Assembly (NCBI RefSeq): GCF_014805685.1
Contig: NC_060896.1
Location: 16,279,889 to 16,343,888 of the forward strand
Direction of reading: 5' to 3'
DNA length: 64,000 nucleotides
DNA from: Silurus meridionalis
Lineage: Eukaryota > Chordata > Actinopteri > Siluriformes > Siluridae
The translations under genes and the position numbers were made by a program. Position 1 is the stretch's first letter. Every line of letters begins with the position of its first letter. The notes beneath the pieces are model-generated. The model worked only from the letters and a program-made list of their open reading frames with translations. It searched no databases and was not told the DNA's origin. Below are positions 13,701 to 26,600 of the stretch, piece after piece.

Positions 13701-14326
13701 AACCCTTTCCCAGGCTGAGATTAGCTTTGGGGTTGGCCGACCTTTCCTCAAGATGTATAGCTTTTCTTGAAAATTTATTTTTAAGTATGTTCGCAGCCAA
13801 ATCAATTTCTCTTCCTCCGTAGGCATAAAAAGTCTCTGATGTGTGTGCAGCACGCTAGCTTTTGCTAGTCGAACTTGGCTGTAAATTTCCCTTTGACCAA
13901 CCAATTAGAGGACAGAAAAATGCTGACTCTACTTTGGGCCAACTAGTGTTGGAAATCAGAACCCGTCTCTGAGCAGACAAATCAGGGGTGGATTCTTTGC
14001 TGCACTAGCTGGCCTTCTCAGGCGAATATGAAATCTGATTGGCTAAAGAAACACAGATATTTATGAAGGACACTATGGTTAAAAAAAAGGCAAGTAGAAC
14101 AGACTATGTAGGCCCTGGGCAGATTAGATTGACATGGCAGCACATAGAGGCTGAAATCTGATTCGACAAAAAATCTAACATCCACATACACGTACTGGAA
14201 GCAGTAATTTAGGTTTTTAATGTAGGTCAGTGCTTCTGATAGTGTTTAGGCCAGCAGAGACGGCTTTGCTGGCCCTGACCGCCCACCTGTTAAATATTGC
14301 GCTCTTATACGTAGTATTACGGTATC
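13467..14326. other. Unclassified DNA with (TA)n
   Basis: Holds a GATGAG repeat at about 13520-13545 and a (TA)n tract at 13647-13697. Moderately GC-balanced DNA then continues on the far side of hAT copy 2 (16001-16087). A 12-base phrase GGCAAGTAGAAC near 14089 also occurs at the copia gag start (17574), probably by chance. No gene recognised. Confidence 0.45.
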
Positions 14327-15992
<1,666 letters not shown>

Positions 15993-16087
15993 ACGGTATC
16001 ATTAAAATTACTTATAGGTTTATTTGAAGTTATTACGGTTTTGGAGTGGTGATGATGTGCTGCTATTTTTTCTTTCTCCGTTTCCAA

Positions 16088-17310
<1,223 letters not shown>

Positions 17311-17571
17311 CTGTGTTTTGTCTGTGTTTTGTTTAAGTTCATGCTGGATAAAAGATAAATGAGAAGAGCAAAATGTGCAACGCTTTCTGTTTGTTTCGAC
17401 GAGTGCTAGTGAACTGCACATTGAATCACAACAGGTTATGGGCCCAGTCAAGGAAACAAGCGAGCGTTTTTTTTTTCTCGAGTTATACGCGACGTATTAT
17501 GCGTTATTGAAAAGGCTATTGAACTAGCTTACCAAGAGACACATTAGGAACAACGTCAGCGATTCTAAAAA
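17311..17571. other. DNA upstream of copia gag
   Basis: Probably untranslated leader or LTR remains of the copia element. A triplicated TGTTTTGTC phrase lies at 17305-17330. No clear LTR boundary or primer site was identified. Confidence 0.35.
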
Positions 17572-18637
17572 ATGGCAAGTAGAACTGCAGTGTTTCTGGC
17601 ACCGCAGTTTCTGTTTGATGGATCTAATAACTTTAGGGAAACAATATTTCTTTGGCTATTTGCATACTCTAAAGCTAAAAGAAACTATTTTACAAGAACC
17701 TGTTGATGCTAATGCAGAACAGCTAATCGAAGACGGGCAGAAGAATGCTGATTGCTATGCTGAATTTATACGACTTATAGAGGATAAAAGCCTATCGCTT
17801 ATAAGACATGAAGCAGCTGATGATGGTAGAAAAGCTCTGAAAATACTGAAAGAACATTATTCGGGGAAAAGCAAGCCACGCATAATAAATATGTACACAT
17901 TGTTAATCCAGCTACACATAACGGACAACGAAAGTGTTACTGATTATCTGATAAAAGCAGAGAACATCATTACAGCATTGAGAGATGCAGGAGAAACCAT
18001 GAGTGATGGATTGACTATTGCCATGATTCTCCGTGGACTCCCAGATTATTTCAAGCCGCTAGCCGTCCACATAACGCAAAATGAGGACAACGTTACATTC
18101 ACAGACTTTAAAAGAAGATTGAGAATTTATGAGGAAGCGGAGAAAATAAAAACAAAATCCACAGATAATGTGATGAAAGCACACATGAGACAAGCACGAA
18201 GCCCTTTAAAGTCACACACTAAAGACAGAAAATATGAGGATACCAATGTGACCTGTTACAAATGTGGGGTTAAGGGACATATAGCCAAAAAATGTTTCAA
18301 GAGGGTGTGGTGCAATCATTGCAAAAATAATACACATGCAGAATTTCTATGTAAGAAAAGGGGAGACCAAGATGAAAAGGTTGTAGATGGAAAAGACCAT
18401 CTCTTTAAAGCTGAGCACTCCGAATCTGGAGGACCGTCAGACAATGTAAAGATCAAAGGCATCATGGTAGACGATGGTGCAACAGCTCATATTGTGAATG
18501 ACATAAAGAAATTCAAAGACTTTGACAGCTATTTTCATCCTGAAACTCATTCAGTGGAATTATCAGACAGGACAAAATGCAGCGAAAAGGCTCAACAAAG
18601 AGGAACAGCTGTGATTTTCTTCCTAGATGACACTTGA
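17572..18637 (+). pseudogene. copia gag-protease remnant
   Basis: The start ATG at 17572 gives MASRTAVFLAPQFLFDG, then a one-base shift near 17640 moves into the long frame 17618-18637. That frame carries a gag/UBN2-type domain (KALKILKEHYSG ... LIQLHITDNESVTDYL ... ILRGLPDYF). Near residue 210 is a zinc knuckle, CYKCGVKGHIAKKC, with correct Cys-Cys-His-Cys spacing, then VDDGATAHIVND, where copia proteases normally have DSGA. The first serine being Asp would probably disable the protease. The frame ends after FFLDDT by deletion. Confidence 0.85.
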
Positions 18638-18859
18638 CATGCCTACATACCCACATGATATTTTCTCAGTTGCAAGGGCAACAAATGGTGGAGCAACAAT
18701 GCTGAGAATGAAGTCAGAAGGAACCCTCAAAGAAGTAGGAGGATACCAGCTCATCTACAATATTTTGAGACTGAGTATATAGAAGACAAACTTCAAACAT
18801 GTATAGACTGTTGTTACTTACCAGGATGCCATAACATCAACCAAAGCAAGGCAATTAAA

Positions 18860-19860
18860 GGATGCTATGGACAAAGAAATGCATTCACTGGAGGAAAATA
18901 AGACATTCACACTCACTCATTTGCCACTAGGTAAACAAACAGTTGGGGGCAGATGGATTTATACACTCAAAAAGGACATTGATGGATGTGAGAAATACAA
19001 AGCAAGATTTCTTGCAAAAGCTTACAGTCAGAAACAAGGGACTGACTACGATGAAACATTCTCATCCACAGCTGATGTGACAAGTGTGAGAGTGGTTATG
19101 CACAAGAAAATTTGATCTTGCATCAGATGGCCAGCATTGCATTAAGACAGCTTATTTGCATGCACCAATTAATCACGAAATCTATATGGAACAGCCAGAG
19201 GGCTATGAACAAAAATCTGAAATCGGTGAAAAACTAGTATGCAAATTAGAGAAATCGCACTATGGTCTTAAGCAGTCTGGGCGAAACTGGAATGATGTGT
19301 TATGTGTGTGTTTGAAAGAGAAGGGTTTTACACAAAACCAAGCTGATAACTGTGTGTATACAAAAGAAAACCATGATGGGAAAGTAATTCTGATAGTATG
19401 GGTCGATGATCTAATCATATCAGCTAACAACAAAAATGTTCTGGAAAATGTAAAGGTAATGCATACTGAAAGGTTCAAAATGAAAGACATGGGAAGGTTG
19501 AAATATTTCCTGGGCATAGATTTTGAACAAGCAGAGGGTCAAGTCAAAATGTCACAGAAGCGATATGCGAGAAAAGTTCTAGATCAATTTGATATGCAAA
19601 ACTGTAAATCTAGAAAAACTCCATGTGAACCAAGGCTTGATTATTCAGATAATGCTGAAAAAGCATTATCTGAATGCTTTTTCTTTTTTTACTTATCCAC
19701 TTGCCCACGACCAGATTTAAGTTTTGTTGTCAGTAAATTATCTTAGCATTTTGCTGAACCAACAATTCATCATTGGAAGCAAAACATGTTTTTAGATACC
19801 AAAAAGGTACAGCAGAAAAGGAGTTGTGCTTCAGGAGAAATGACACAGAAGGACTAGGTC
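18860..19860 (+). pseudogene. copia reverse transcriptase / RNase H remnant
   Basis: RVT_2-type reverse transcriptase in pieces. 18867-19115 has MDKEMHSLEENKTF, GGRWIYTLKKDIDG, YKARFLAKAYSQKQGTDYDE. 19156-19746 has EIYMEQPEGYE, LVCKLEKSHYGLKQ, the catalytic VWVDDLIISA, and MKDMGRLKYFLGIDFE. RNase H-side sequence follows to about 19860 (FRYQKGTAEKELCFRR). A stop and shift separate the first two blocks at about 19116-19155. Non-functional, but the catalytic Asp pair is intact. Confidence 0.88.
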
Positions 19861-19905
19861 TAAGACTTTTGACTGACTTTTTATTTTCTGGTGCACGTCC
19901 TGAGG

Positions 19906-20666
19906 TGTTAGTCACCCCTGCTGAGATTTTCACAGTTCTTCAGCTTGATTCTCCTCCTGCTTTTGTTGTGCAAACCACCCAACACCTGTGAGGCCTGGCA
20001 CATTTGCATTTGTTTACTGAGACTGAGAGAGCCTAATGAGTTCAGGAGACCCACGAGAGCTTGAATTTAGAGCTTGAACTAGCAGAGTTGTCTTCAGCTT
20101 TACTGTTAAATTCTGCATATCCTTGTAAAGGACCCTAAGTTGTCGGAGTTCCTCCAGAATTATCTTCAAGGAGTTGCCAAATCTCCTGAAATGTCATAGG
20201 CAGCTTGTCATTGCTTGGTAAACTGTGTGTCTGCCTCTAGTGTAGCCTGGAGATACAGCCAGTTTTGATCTGTTCTCACTCAAAATTCAAGCTCTCATGG
20301 GTCATGAACTCATTAGACTCTGAGGGAGATGGTGAACTACAGTGTGAACTACCAGTGGCCATTCGACATCATGCAACCTGTCACTCAGCACTGACCATTC
20401 AGCAGAGTCACTCAGCACTGACCATTCAGCAGAGTCACTCAGCACTGACCATTCAGCAGTGGTCACTCAGCAGTGGCCTTTTAGCATGCATTCTCCATCA
20501 CGCAACCTACTGAACAGCAGCTAAGATAGCAAGAATCACCTCATATACGATCAGTTCTATACCCAGTAAAGTTGAGTGTTCTGAATCCTGTACCGTGTTT
20601 TGACTGACACGCTGGGCCGAGTACAATCCCCTGATCAGCGCACACCAGATAGTGAAAATCCTAACA
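19906..20666 (+). repeat. Retroviral/LTR-retrotransposon LTR (761 bp)
   Basis: Bounded by TGTTAG ... CTAACA, the inverted TG...CA ends of an LTR. Immediately after it, at 20667-20686, lies TTTTGTCCTTCGAACTGGAT, a good match to a primer site for tRNA-Tyr. It contains a 27-bp motif repeated three times (20382-20462) and an inverted pair at 20028-20070 and 20278-20320. The first ~150 bp recur in reverse at 23248-23098 next to a gag remnant, so the two belong to one family. Confidence 0.7.
20382..20462 (+). repeat. 27-bp x3 minisatellite inside LTR
   Basis: Three head-to-tail copies of a 27-base unit beginning CACTCAGCACTGACCATTC, then a partial fourth (CACTCAGCAGTGG). Its position inside the LTR resembles duplicated U3 enhancer repeats; that role is inference. 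Confidence 0.9.
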
Positions 20667-20770
20667 TTTTGTCCTTCGAACTGGATAGGAAACCTTCTTA
20701 ACAATTGGTTGTGATTCTGTCCATTGTGACTGTGTATGTAAGGGAGTGGCATTGCATGACTACAGCACAG

Positions 20771-21205
20771 TCTTCTTCTTCTTCTTCTTTCGGCTGCTCC
20801 CATTAGGGGTTGCCACAGCGGATCATCCGTCTCCATACCACCCTGTCCTCTACATCTGCCTCTTTCACACCAACTACCTGCATGTCTTCCCTCACCACAT
20901 CCACGAACCTCCTCCTTGGCCTTCCTCTTTTCCTCCTTCCTGGTGGCTCCATCCTCAGCATTCTTCTACCAATATAATTCATGTCCCTCCTCTGCACATG
21001 TCCAAACCATCTCAATCTCGCCTCCCTCACCTTGTCACCAAAACATCCTACATGCGCTGTCCCTCTAATAAACTCATTTCTAATCTTGTCCATCCTCGTC
21101 ACTCCCAACGAAAACCTTAACATCTTCAGCTCTGCCACCTCCAGCTCCGCCTCCTATCTTTTACTCAATGCCACTGTCTCTAATCCATACAACATCGCAG
21201 GTCTA
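20771..21205 (-). mobile_element. RTE-type LINE, copy C, 5'-truncated
   Basis: Only the last ~435 bp of the element: (CTT)n tail at 20771-20789, the GGGGTTGCCACAGCGGATC end, and an open C-terminal frame at 21138-20803 (FSLGVTRMDKIRNEF, ARLRWFGHVQRRDMNY, GRRKRGRPRRR). This is the classic result of incomplete reverse transcription. This copy is better preserved than A and lies inside the LTR element's leader. Confidence 0.9.
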
Positions 21206-21289
21206 TGCATAAAAGCAGACCGACCCAGGCGGGACAATCATTTATTTTTCGCCTTTTTGAGAACGCACATGAGGATGGCCTCCGTATCA

Positions 21290-22097
21290 CTGCCACGCAG
21301 GAAGAACCTCTCAGGCTTTGGCCTGGCTTCAGGAAATGGACGAAGTAGACTCTGATGGAGGAAAGATTTCATTTGTCCAGCAGGCCACTGATACCTCTTT
21401 AGAAGAACCCGAAAAGGAGACGGAACAAGAATCCAACATGCTTCCACGGAAGATGCACTGTGTTACTGGGAAGCTCTGTCTGAGCCAGACGGCAAAAGAT
21501 GGCACTGTGTGGGTAGAGGAGGACATTGGAATGCCCAGTGCAGTAGCAAATCACTCGTGCTTCACTGCGCAAGCTGGACCCACAGAGTCTGCTAAGGTTT
21601 GTCATTGCCATAGTACATATGGTATTTATATAAACCCATTTAGAGTGAGGTTCATGTAAATTTACCATTCTCTATTTGTTTATCTTCCGACAGCGTAAAA
21701 TTACAAGCGTGCTCCAAAGCTTCTTTTGTCTGTTAGACATGGGAATGCTGCAGACCATCAGGAAATGCACGGTCCATCAAGCCCGCAGGCCGGACTGAAA
21801 TTTCGCAATTCATGAACTGATGGCATTCATTTCAATTCTGTTTGTAAGAGCAATCATGTGTCCTGTTGGTGCCATTGTGGATTGCTGGTCAGAAAGCTTT
21901 CTGGTGCCAGTAATCAAAGAGACAATGCCCCGAGATAGATTCATTTCAATTATGCAACACCTTCGATTTGATGACAAGGACACGCAGAATGGGTGAAAAC
22001 AGACAAATTTGCTGCAATCTTCGACATCTGGACACGCTTCAACAAGAACTGTGCTGAGAGTTTCACTCCAGGAGAACACATGACCATAGATGAGACC
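21290..22097 (+). pseudogene. piggyBac-like transposase remnant with a 97-bp intron
   Basis: Exon-like piece 1 (to 21596) has an acidic N-terminus (EEPEKETEQES), then KDGTVWVEEDIG and FTAQAGPTESAK, matching the conserved N-terminal part of PGBD/piggyBac transposases. A GTTTGT...CTTCCGACAG segment at 21597-21693 behaves as a GT-AG intron: removing it keeps phase 0 and continues with RKITSVLQSFF ... TIRKCTVHQARR. Later blocks are ELMAFISILFVRAIM, MPRDRFISIMQHLRFDDKD and FTPGEHMTIDE, which includes the first catalytic Asp. Two frameshifts (near 21795 and 21996) and truncation at 22097 make it dead. It may be a transposon or a decayed domesticated PGBD copy. Confidence 0.75.
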
Positions 22098-23098
22098 TGG
22101 GCAAACTACAGCCCGCAGGCCACATCCGGCCCTTTGTACGTCCCTGTCCAGCCTGCGTGAGGACAATCATAATTTATAGGGATGCACCAAAAATTCGGCC
22201 ACAGAAAATTTTCGGGAGAAATACCTAAATCACTGAAACAACACGGCTGAAACACAATTGTAATGATGCAGTAAAAAAGCGCAGCATGCACACAGTTATC
22301 TGGATAAGAGCCAACATGTCTGCAGTGTGGACTTATTTCAATATCTTGGAGAAAGACCCACGGATAGCGATTTGCAAAACATGCAATGCTGAAATTTCAA
22401 GAGAGGATGTATCTGCAAAGAGTTTATCCACGTTGGGTTTAATTTATCACCTGAAATCCAAACATCCCGATTGTCATTCTAAATATGAGAAGAACGCGGC
22501 ACAGAAAAGAAGTCAATCCGAGCATGCGCACTCCGTCTGTAGAGGACGTTTTTGAAAAGGCAAGAAAGTTTTCCAGTGATGTGTCAAGGAAAAAGGCATA
22601 ACACAAAAAAATATGGAAATTATTGCCTTAGATCACATCTTTGAAACATTCCCCGTAGATCCCGAAAATTATAATTATTATAATATAATAATACGTTCCA
22701 TTCACTTGAATGGACTTCCAAACGTTCGGCAGGCAATTATTTTGTATAACAGACCGTTGCTAATAATAATTGACCGCTGTCTGTCTGTCAATACTATGAA
22801 TGGTAACAAATAAATTATAATAATTTATAATAATAAATAAAAAACTTTTGTAATTGAATTTATTCTTTGAATTGCAATTCATTGATTTTAGTGAGGTTAG
22901 GATAACAATATTTTTTTTTGTTTTCTTATTCGACCTATACACCACAATTTCACAAATATTTACAGAATAGTTTTATTCTTCCAATGATCAGTACCAGCTA
23001 TTCAAAAATTATATAATTTAGTTCATTTTACAATGGAAGAAAGTTGAGCAGAATGAAGTTCAAGTTATTGTTGGTGTGGCCCTCTGACACAATTCAGT
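22098..23098. mobile_element. hAT remains: outer element with nested BED-finger hAT
   Basis: Outer ends: GGCAAACTACAGCCCGCAGG at 22099 and GTTGGTGTGGCCCTCTGACA at 23073-23093, typical flanking phrases of one fish hAT repeat. Within it a second element starts near 22178 with TAGGGATGCACCAAAAATTC and encodes a BED zinc finger at about 22316-22500. The right limit of the inner element is not clear; AT-rich DNA with no motif fills 22640-23070. Confidence 0.55.
22286..22555 (+). pseudogene. hAT transposase N-terminus (BED zinc finger)
   Basis: SAVWTYFNILEKDPRIAICK opens a BED-type finger. The metal ligands CKTC and, 28 residues later, HLKSKH are both present, with the usual spacing. A short Lys/Arg-rich stretch follows and the frame stops at 22553-22555. 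Only the DNA-binding part remains; the catalytic RNase H-like and dimerisation regions are absent. Confidence 0.72.
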
Positions 23099-24160
23099 GA
23101 GACACAATTCTGAGTCTTCTTCTGGCCCCCTCTGAGTAAACAAATGCAAATGTGCCAGGCCTCACAGGTAATGGGTGTGTTTGCACAACAAAAGCAGGAG
23201 AACAATGGAGCTGAAGGCCTGTGAAAATCTCAGCAGGGGTGCTAGTAGGTGTTAGGTCCAGGGAATTTACGCAAATTTGCGCAGGTTTAGTAAAACTAAA
23301 TGCATCAAATAATCGCCCAGAAAATTTCACTGGGTGCTCCCCTTTTTTCGTGTTAATGTCAGCTATTTTATCCCAGTTAACTGACATCAGCCCTATCACT
23401 TCAAGCAGTGCCTGTTTCCTCTCAAACGTATTTGCAGTTCTGTCCATTACTTTCTTAGTTAAGGCTCCAGACAAGGTGTCAGGCAAAACATTTTTTTAAA
23501 TGCATATGTCACCATCCGTACATTTGTAAACGTCGGCATATCGTTCCAGGTTTTTCAGAAAATCTAAGGGATCCTGTTTTACAGGATCAAATTTCCCAAT
23601 ATTCTTAATCACGGTTTCTAGTTCATTGGGGCTAAACCCTCTGACCAGATTTGAAACCATTGGCTCCTTCCCTCCTTCATTAGCTCTCAAAGTCGTAGTG
23701 ATGTGAATTGGTGCTACTGGAAATCTAACTGTATATTCAGAGTCTTTACTATTGAGTAACTGAGACTCTCTCTCCAAACCCTCATTACTGTCTTTCTGCA
23801 AATTGAATATTCCTGGAACTCGGTTACACAATGCAACATCTACCAACCTTTTACTGGGATTTTTCTCAAATCTGCCATTCTTTATCAGAAACTGACAGGC
23901 AGCATTAGATTCCTCCAAATCATTAAACAAGGATTCAACAGACAGTTTGAGCATACTGTTGTTAGTTTTCAGAAATGCGATCTGTTTCTGCATTCTGTCC
24001 TTTTCTTCTTTCCATATGGTTTCACTGACTTGGTAATTTTTTGTATAAATGTCTCCGATACTGACTCTAGAATGAAGCTGCTTATTTTCAGCCTTAAGCT
24101 CATCTAGCTTTTGAGGATGAGCTGAATTTGATATAGCGTGGGGTGGAATCTGTCTGTAAT
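23098..24160 (-). mobile_element. Endogenous retroviral/LTR element: gag remnant joined to LTR start
   Basis: Minus-strand element. Gag-type coding DNA (24160-23260) runs directly into about 150 bp matching the start of the LTR at 19906 (CACCCCTGCTGAGATTTTCA, TTTTGTTGTGCAAAC, TGAGGCCTGGCACATTTGCA). In a normal provirus pol would separate gag and 3' LTR, so the pol region has been deleted. The LTR piece is cut off at about 23098 by the hAT-related DNA. Confidence 0.65.
23260..24160 (-). pseudogene. Retroviral-type gag remnant
   Basis: Two minus-strand frames, 23993-23496 and 23486-23261, with upstream coding sequence to about 24160. The N-terminal part is a coiled coil (heptad-rich, KLDELKAENKQLHSR then QKQIAFLKTNN). 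The later part looks like a capsid domain: FSPNELETVIKNIGKFDP, DPLDFLKNLERYADVY, then a Lys/Arg-rich region. A frameshift lies near 23490. No zinc knuckle is present. The assignment as gag rests on order and character, not on a search. Confidence 0.6.
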
Positions 24161-24164
24161 TCTT

Positions 24165-24480
24165 ACTATGGTTTTCTGGCCTTGACCCTTACGCACAGAG
24201 ATTGTTCCAGATTCTCTGAATCTTTGGATGATATTATGCACTGTAAATGATGATAACTTCAAACTCTTTGCAATTTTTCTCTGAGAAACTCGTCTGATAT
24301 TTCTCCACTATTTTTCGCTGCAGCATTGAAGGAATTGGTGATCCTCTGCCTATCCTGACTTCTGAGAGACACTGCCACTCTGAGAGGCTCTTTTTTATAC
24401 CCAATCATGTTGCCAATTGACCTAATAAGTTTCAAATTGGTCCTCCAGCCTTATATTTAACTTTTCCGGCCTCTATTTAA
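24165..24480. repeat. Dispersed teleost repeat, class unassigned
   Basis: I recognise the text TTTTCTGGCCTTGACCCTTA, GATGATATTATGCACTGTAA, CTGAGAGACACTGCCACTCT, CATGTTGCCAATTGACCTAA as a sequence widespread in fish genomes, but I cannot assign its transposon class. No ends are visible. Confidence 0.45.
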
Positions 24481-25085
24481 AAGTTCAATACTTAAAACAA
24501 TGGGTAACAAATTATTTTTTTTCACAACAATGTATTTTTTTCTCCCATATTTTACATCCTATTTTATTTTGATATCATATTTCATATTCATAAGCATAAT
24601 TTCATTCACAGCATTAAAAAGTGCAATATGTTCACATTTGACAATACATGATTTGACAAAAATATGAGTACATTTTTATATTCATAAGCATAATTTCCTT
24701 AAAAAACGTTAAAAAAATTAAATTATTTAAAAAACCAAAAAATGATAAAAGTCACGTGGCAAATTATGTGTTGACAAAAATATTGCTTTTTATATAAATA
24801 TATGATATTTATTCTTAAAATGTGAGATTTCATATTCATATCCAAATTTTATTAAAACACTTTAAACAGTGCATTACATGAAAACAAAAATCGAAAAAAG
24901 TGTCACTACAAATCATGTTTTGATAATAATATTACTTTTTATATAAAAATATTATATCATGCTTAAAATATGATTTTTCATATTCATAAGAGTAATTTAA
25001 TTTAAACCGCTAAAAAATTGCGGGAAGGAGATGGTGACATAACAAATCATATTCTTACAAAAAAAATGAGTTTTATCCTTTTGCT
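24481..25085 (+). repeat. Degenerate ~135-bp tandem array, block 2 (forward)
   Basis: Four or five diverged units in the same orientation as block 1, with CATAAGCATAATTTCAT-like starts near 24590, 24684, 24838 and 24984. It abuts the retroviral integrase C-terminal half at about 25088. Confidence 0.8.
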
Positions 25086-25087
25086 TC

Positions 25088-25645
25088 TAAAGTAACACAA
25101 CTTTTGGCTAAAAGCTTAGCAAATGGCGATTGCCATTTTAATATTTCCACAGTCAGCTGGAGTGGTAGAGAGAACGAACAGCACCATTAAGGAGCGTATT
25201 ATTAAAGCCTGCATTGAAACAGGCCGAAATTGGACTGTTGTTCTCCCGGCAGTAATCAGAGAAATGAGAATGACTCCACCTTCAACTACTAAACTGTTTT
25301 GAAATTCTAATGGGCCGGCCTTTCCCGACCCCATGGGTCAGGCGATGCACTGGCATTTCTTCTTTAGGTAACCTGGAAGTGATGGTGGACGACTACATTT
25401 CTGCCCTGGTTAAAAAAATTTAATTCTATTAGTGCTGATGTCTCACTAACTCTTCCTCTGCCCACATAAAACCCAACACACCCTTTTGTGCCTAATCAGC
25501 AGGTCCTGATATGAAGTCTGAAGCCTACCAAGGTCGGTGAGCCGAAGTATCGGACTCCAGCGACTGTTCTAGCTGTTACCAGAACTGGAGTTCTGACTGA
25601 TTATCAGCCACAGTGGATACACGCAAAACAGCACCCCCTTAATCT
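25088..25645 (+). pseudogene. Retroviral integrase, C-terminal half
   Basis: Plus-strand remnant of a retroviral integrase. The catalytic-Glu region reads PQSAGVVERTNSTIKE (about 25148-25195), followed by an IKACIETGRNW stretch. After a shift, the C-terminal DNA-binding domain appears at about 25520-25640 (KVGEPKYRTPATVLAVTRTG, then QPQWIHAKQ). The N-terminal half of an integrase of the same type lies on the other strand at 30186-30790. Stops and shifts are present, so it is inactive. Confidence 0.72.
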
Positions 25646-26325
25646 GTGCATTAATTGGTCTGTTGGCCTAAGAAGCCTGCCTAAGTGAGTATTTAAAGCT
25701 GAAATAGTTGAGAGTCCACGGAAAGATCCATTCTTTATAGTAAAAAGAGGGCCAACTTTGGGGTGAAGATTTGACCTATTTGACTGTTTTGTTTAGCTTA
25801 CCCTGATACCTGCTCTAGGTCTAAAATTAATAACAATAGGCAATTGCATAGTTGAAACTACACTCTGAATTTTTCTTATTCTTTTTGAACACATCATTCA
25901 GAGAGAGGAAACTGCTACGTTTACCTGATATACTGCTTATAGACATATTGAACAAGCACTGAGAAACAATTGTCTCATGATGTCTTGGAGAACGTGAAAT
26001 AAATGCTGACAAGGGTTTTTGAGAAGATTAAGAATTTATTTACGAGTGTTGAGCACTACTTTGTTTTAGGATTGATTCTTGTGTTTAAGTTGGAATTGTA
26101 CTTTGTATGTTTCCATGTTTGATGACGATGGTAAGACAGGCCATAAAGGCCTCGATTGGAGTGGTAATGATGAAGGATTATATGCATGTAGGGACAGAAT
26201 AAAATGAAATCTTTTGTTTTGTCTTTATCTTTTCATTTGCAGTTTATCGCACCGATCCTATTCCCAGGAAAGAACATCCTAGTTTGGTGTTTAATGCTAA
26301 ATCATAAATGAGTTAAAGTGGCCAT
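25646..26325 (+). other. Provirus 3' region, no recognisable env
   Basis: Lies between the integrase half and an LTR start at 26326. No envelope motif, signal peptide or membrane segment can be read. A phrase near 26129-26180 (GTAAGACAGGCCATAAAGGC) is less AT-rich than its surroundings and could be the 3' untranslated part before the LTR. Confidence 0.4.
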
Positions 26326-26348
26326 TGTTAGTGTTAAGATGGTTCTTA
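26326..26348 (+). repeat. Start of a truncated 3' LTR
   Basis: TGTTAGTGTTAAGATGGTT matches the first 19 bases of the LTR at 62718 (TGTTAGTGTTAGGATGGTT) with one change, at the place and orientation where a 3' LTR should follow pol. The match stops where the array-edge block begins. Confidence 0.6.
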
Positions 26349-26600
26349 TTTACATTTACATTTAAATTTGCGGCATTTAGCAGACACATGTAAAAGAATC
26401 GTGATTAAGTGCATGCTGTATGTGCAAATAAGCGTTGGTTTGAAAAACATTATCTTTTCGTTCTACGGGGCTGAGATTGCGGAATCGCATTTTCTGCATC
26501 TAAGAAGCTCACTCTTGACTGCCCCTACATGTCTTTGCCATACATAAGCTGTTGATATGTTTTAAAATTACTTTCTAAAGCATATTTGTTAACCTTTTAC
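26349..26600. repeat. Array-edge block shared with the 3.8-kb tandem repeat
   Basis: The first 45 bases (TTTACATTTACATTTAAATT, GCGGCATTTAGCAGACAC) are a common fish repeat phrase. From about 26396 the sequence (AAGTGCATGCTGTATGTGCA, TTGGTTTGAAAAAC, TTGCGGAATCGCATTTTC, TCACTCTTGACTG) matches 35158-35275, 37010-37045, 37260-37370 and 41060-41165. It links the old array to the young tandem repeat. Confidence 0.75.

Larger units (their letters stand above)
17572..19860 (+). mobile_element. Ty1/copia retrotransposon, integrase deleted, degraded
   Basis: Internal region of a copia-type LTR retrotransposon: gag with zinc knuckle, aspartic protease start, then reverse transcriptase and RNase H. The integrase is gone. 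At about 18638-18690 the protease side joins directly to sequence that in the 35-42 kb copies lies after the integrase. No LTRs are evident. The integrase missing here is the part amplified at 35276-42788, so that cluster must come from a different copy. Confidence 0.85.
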
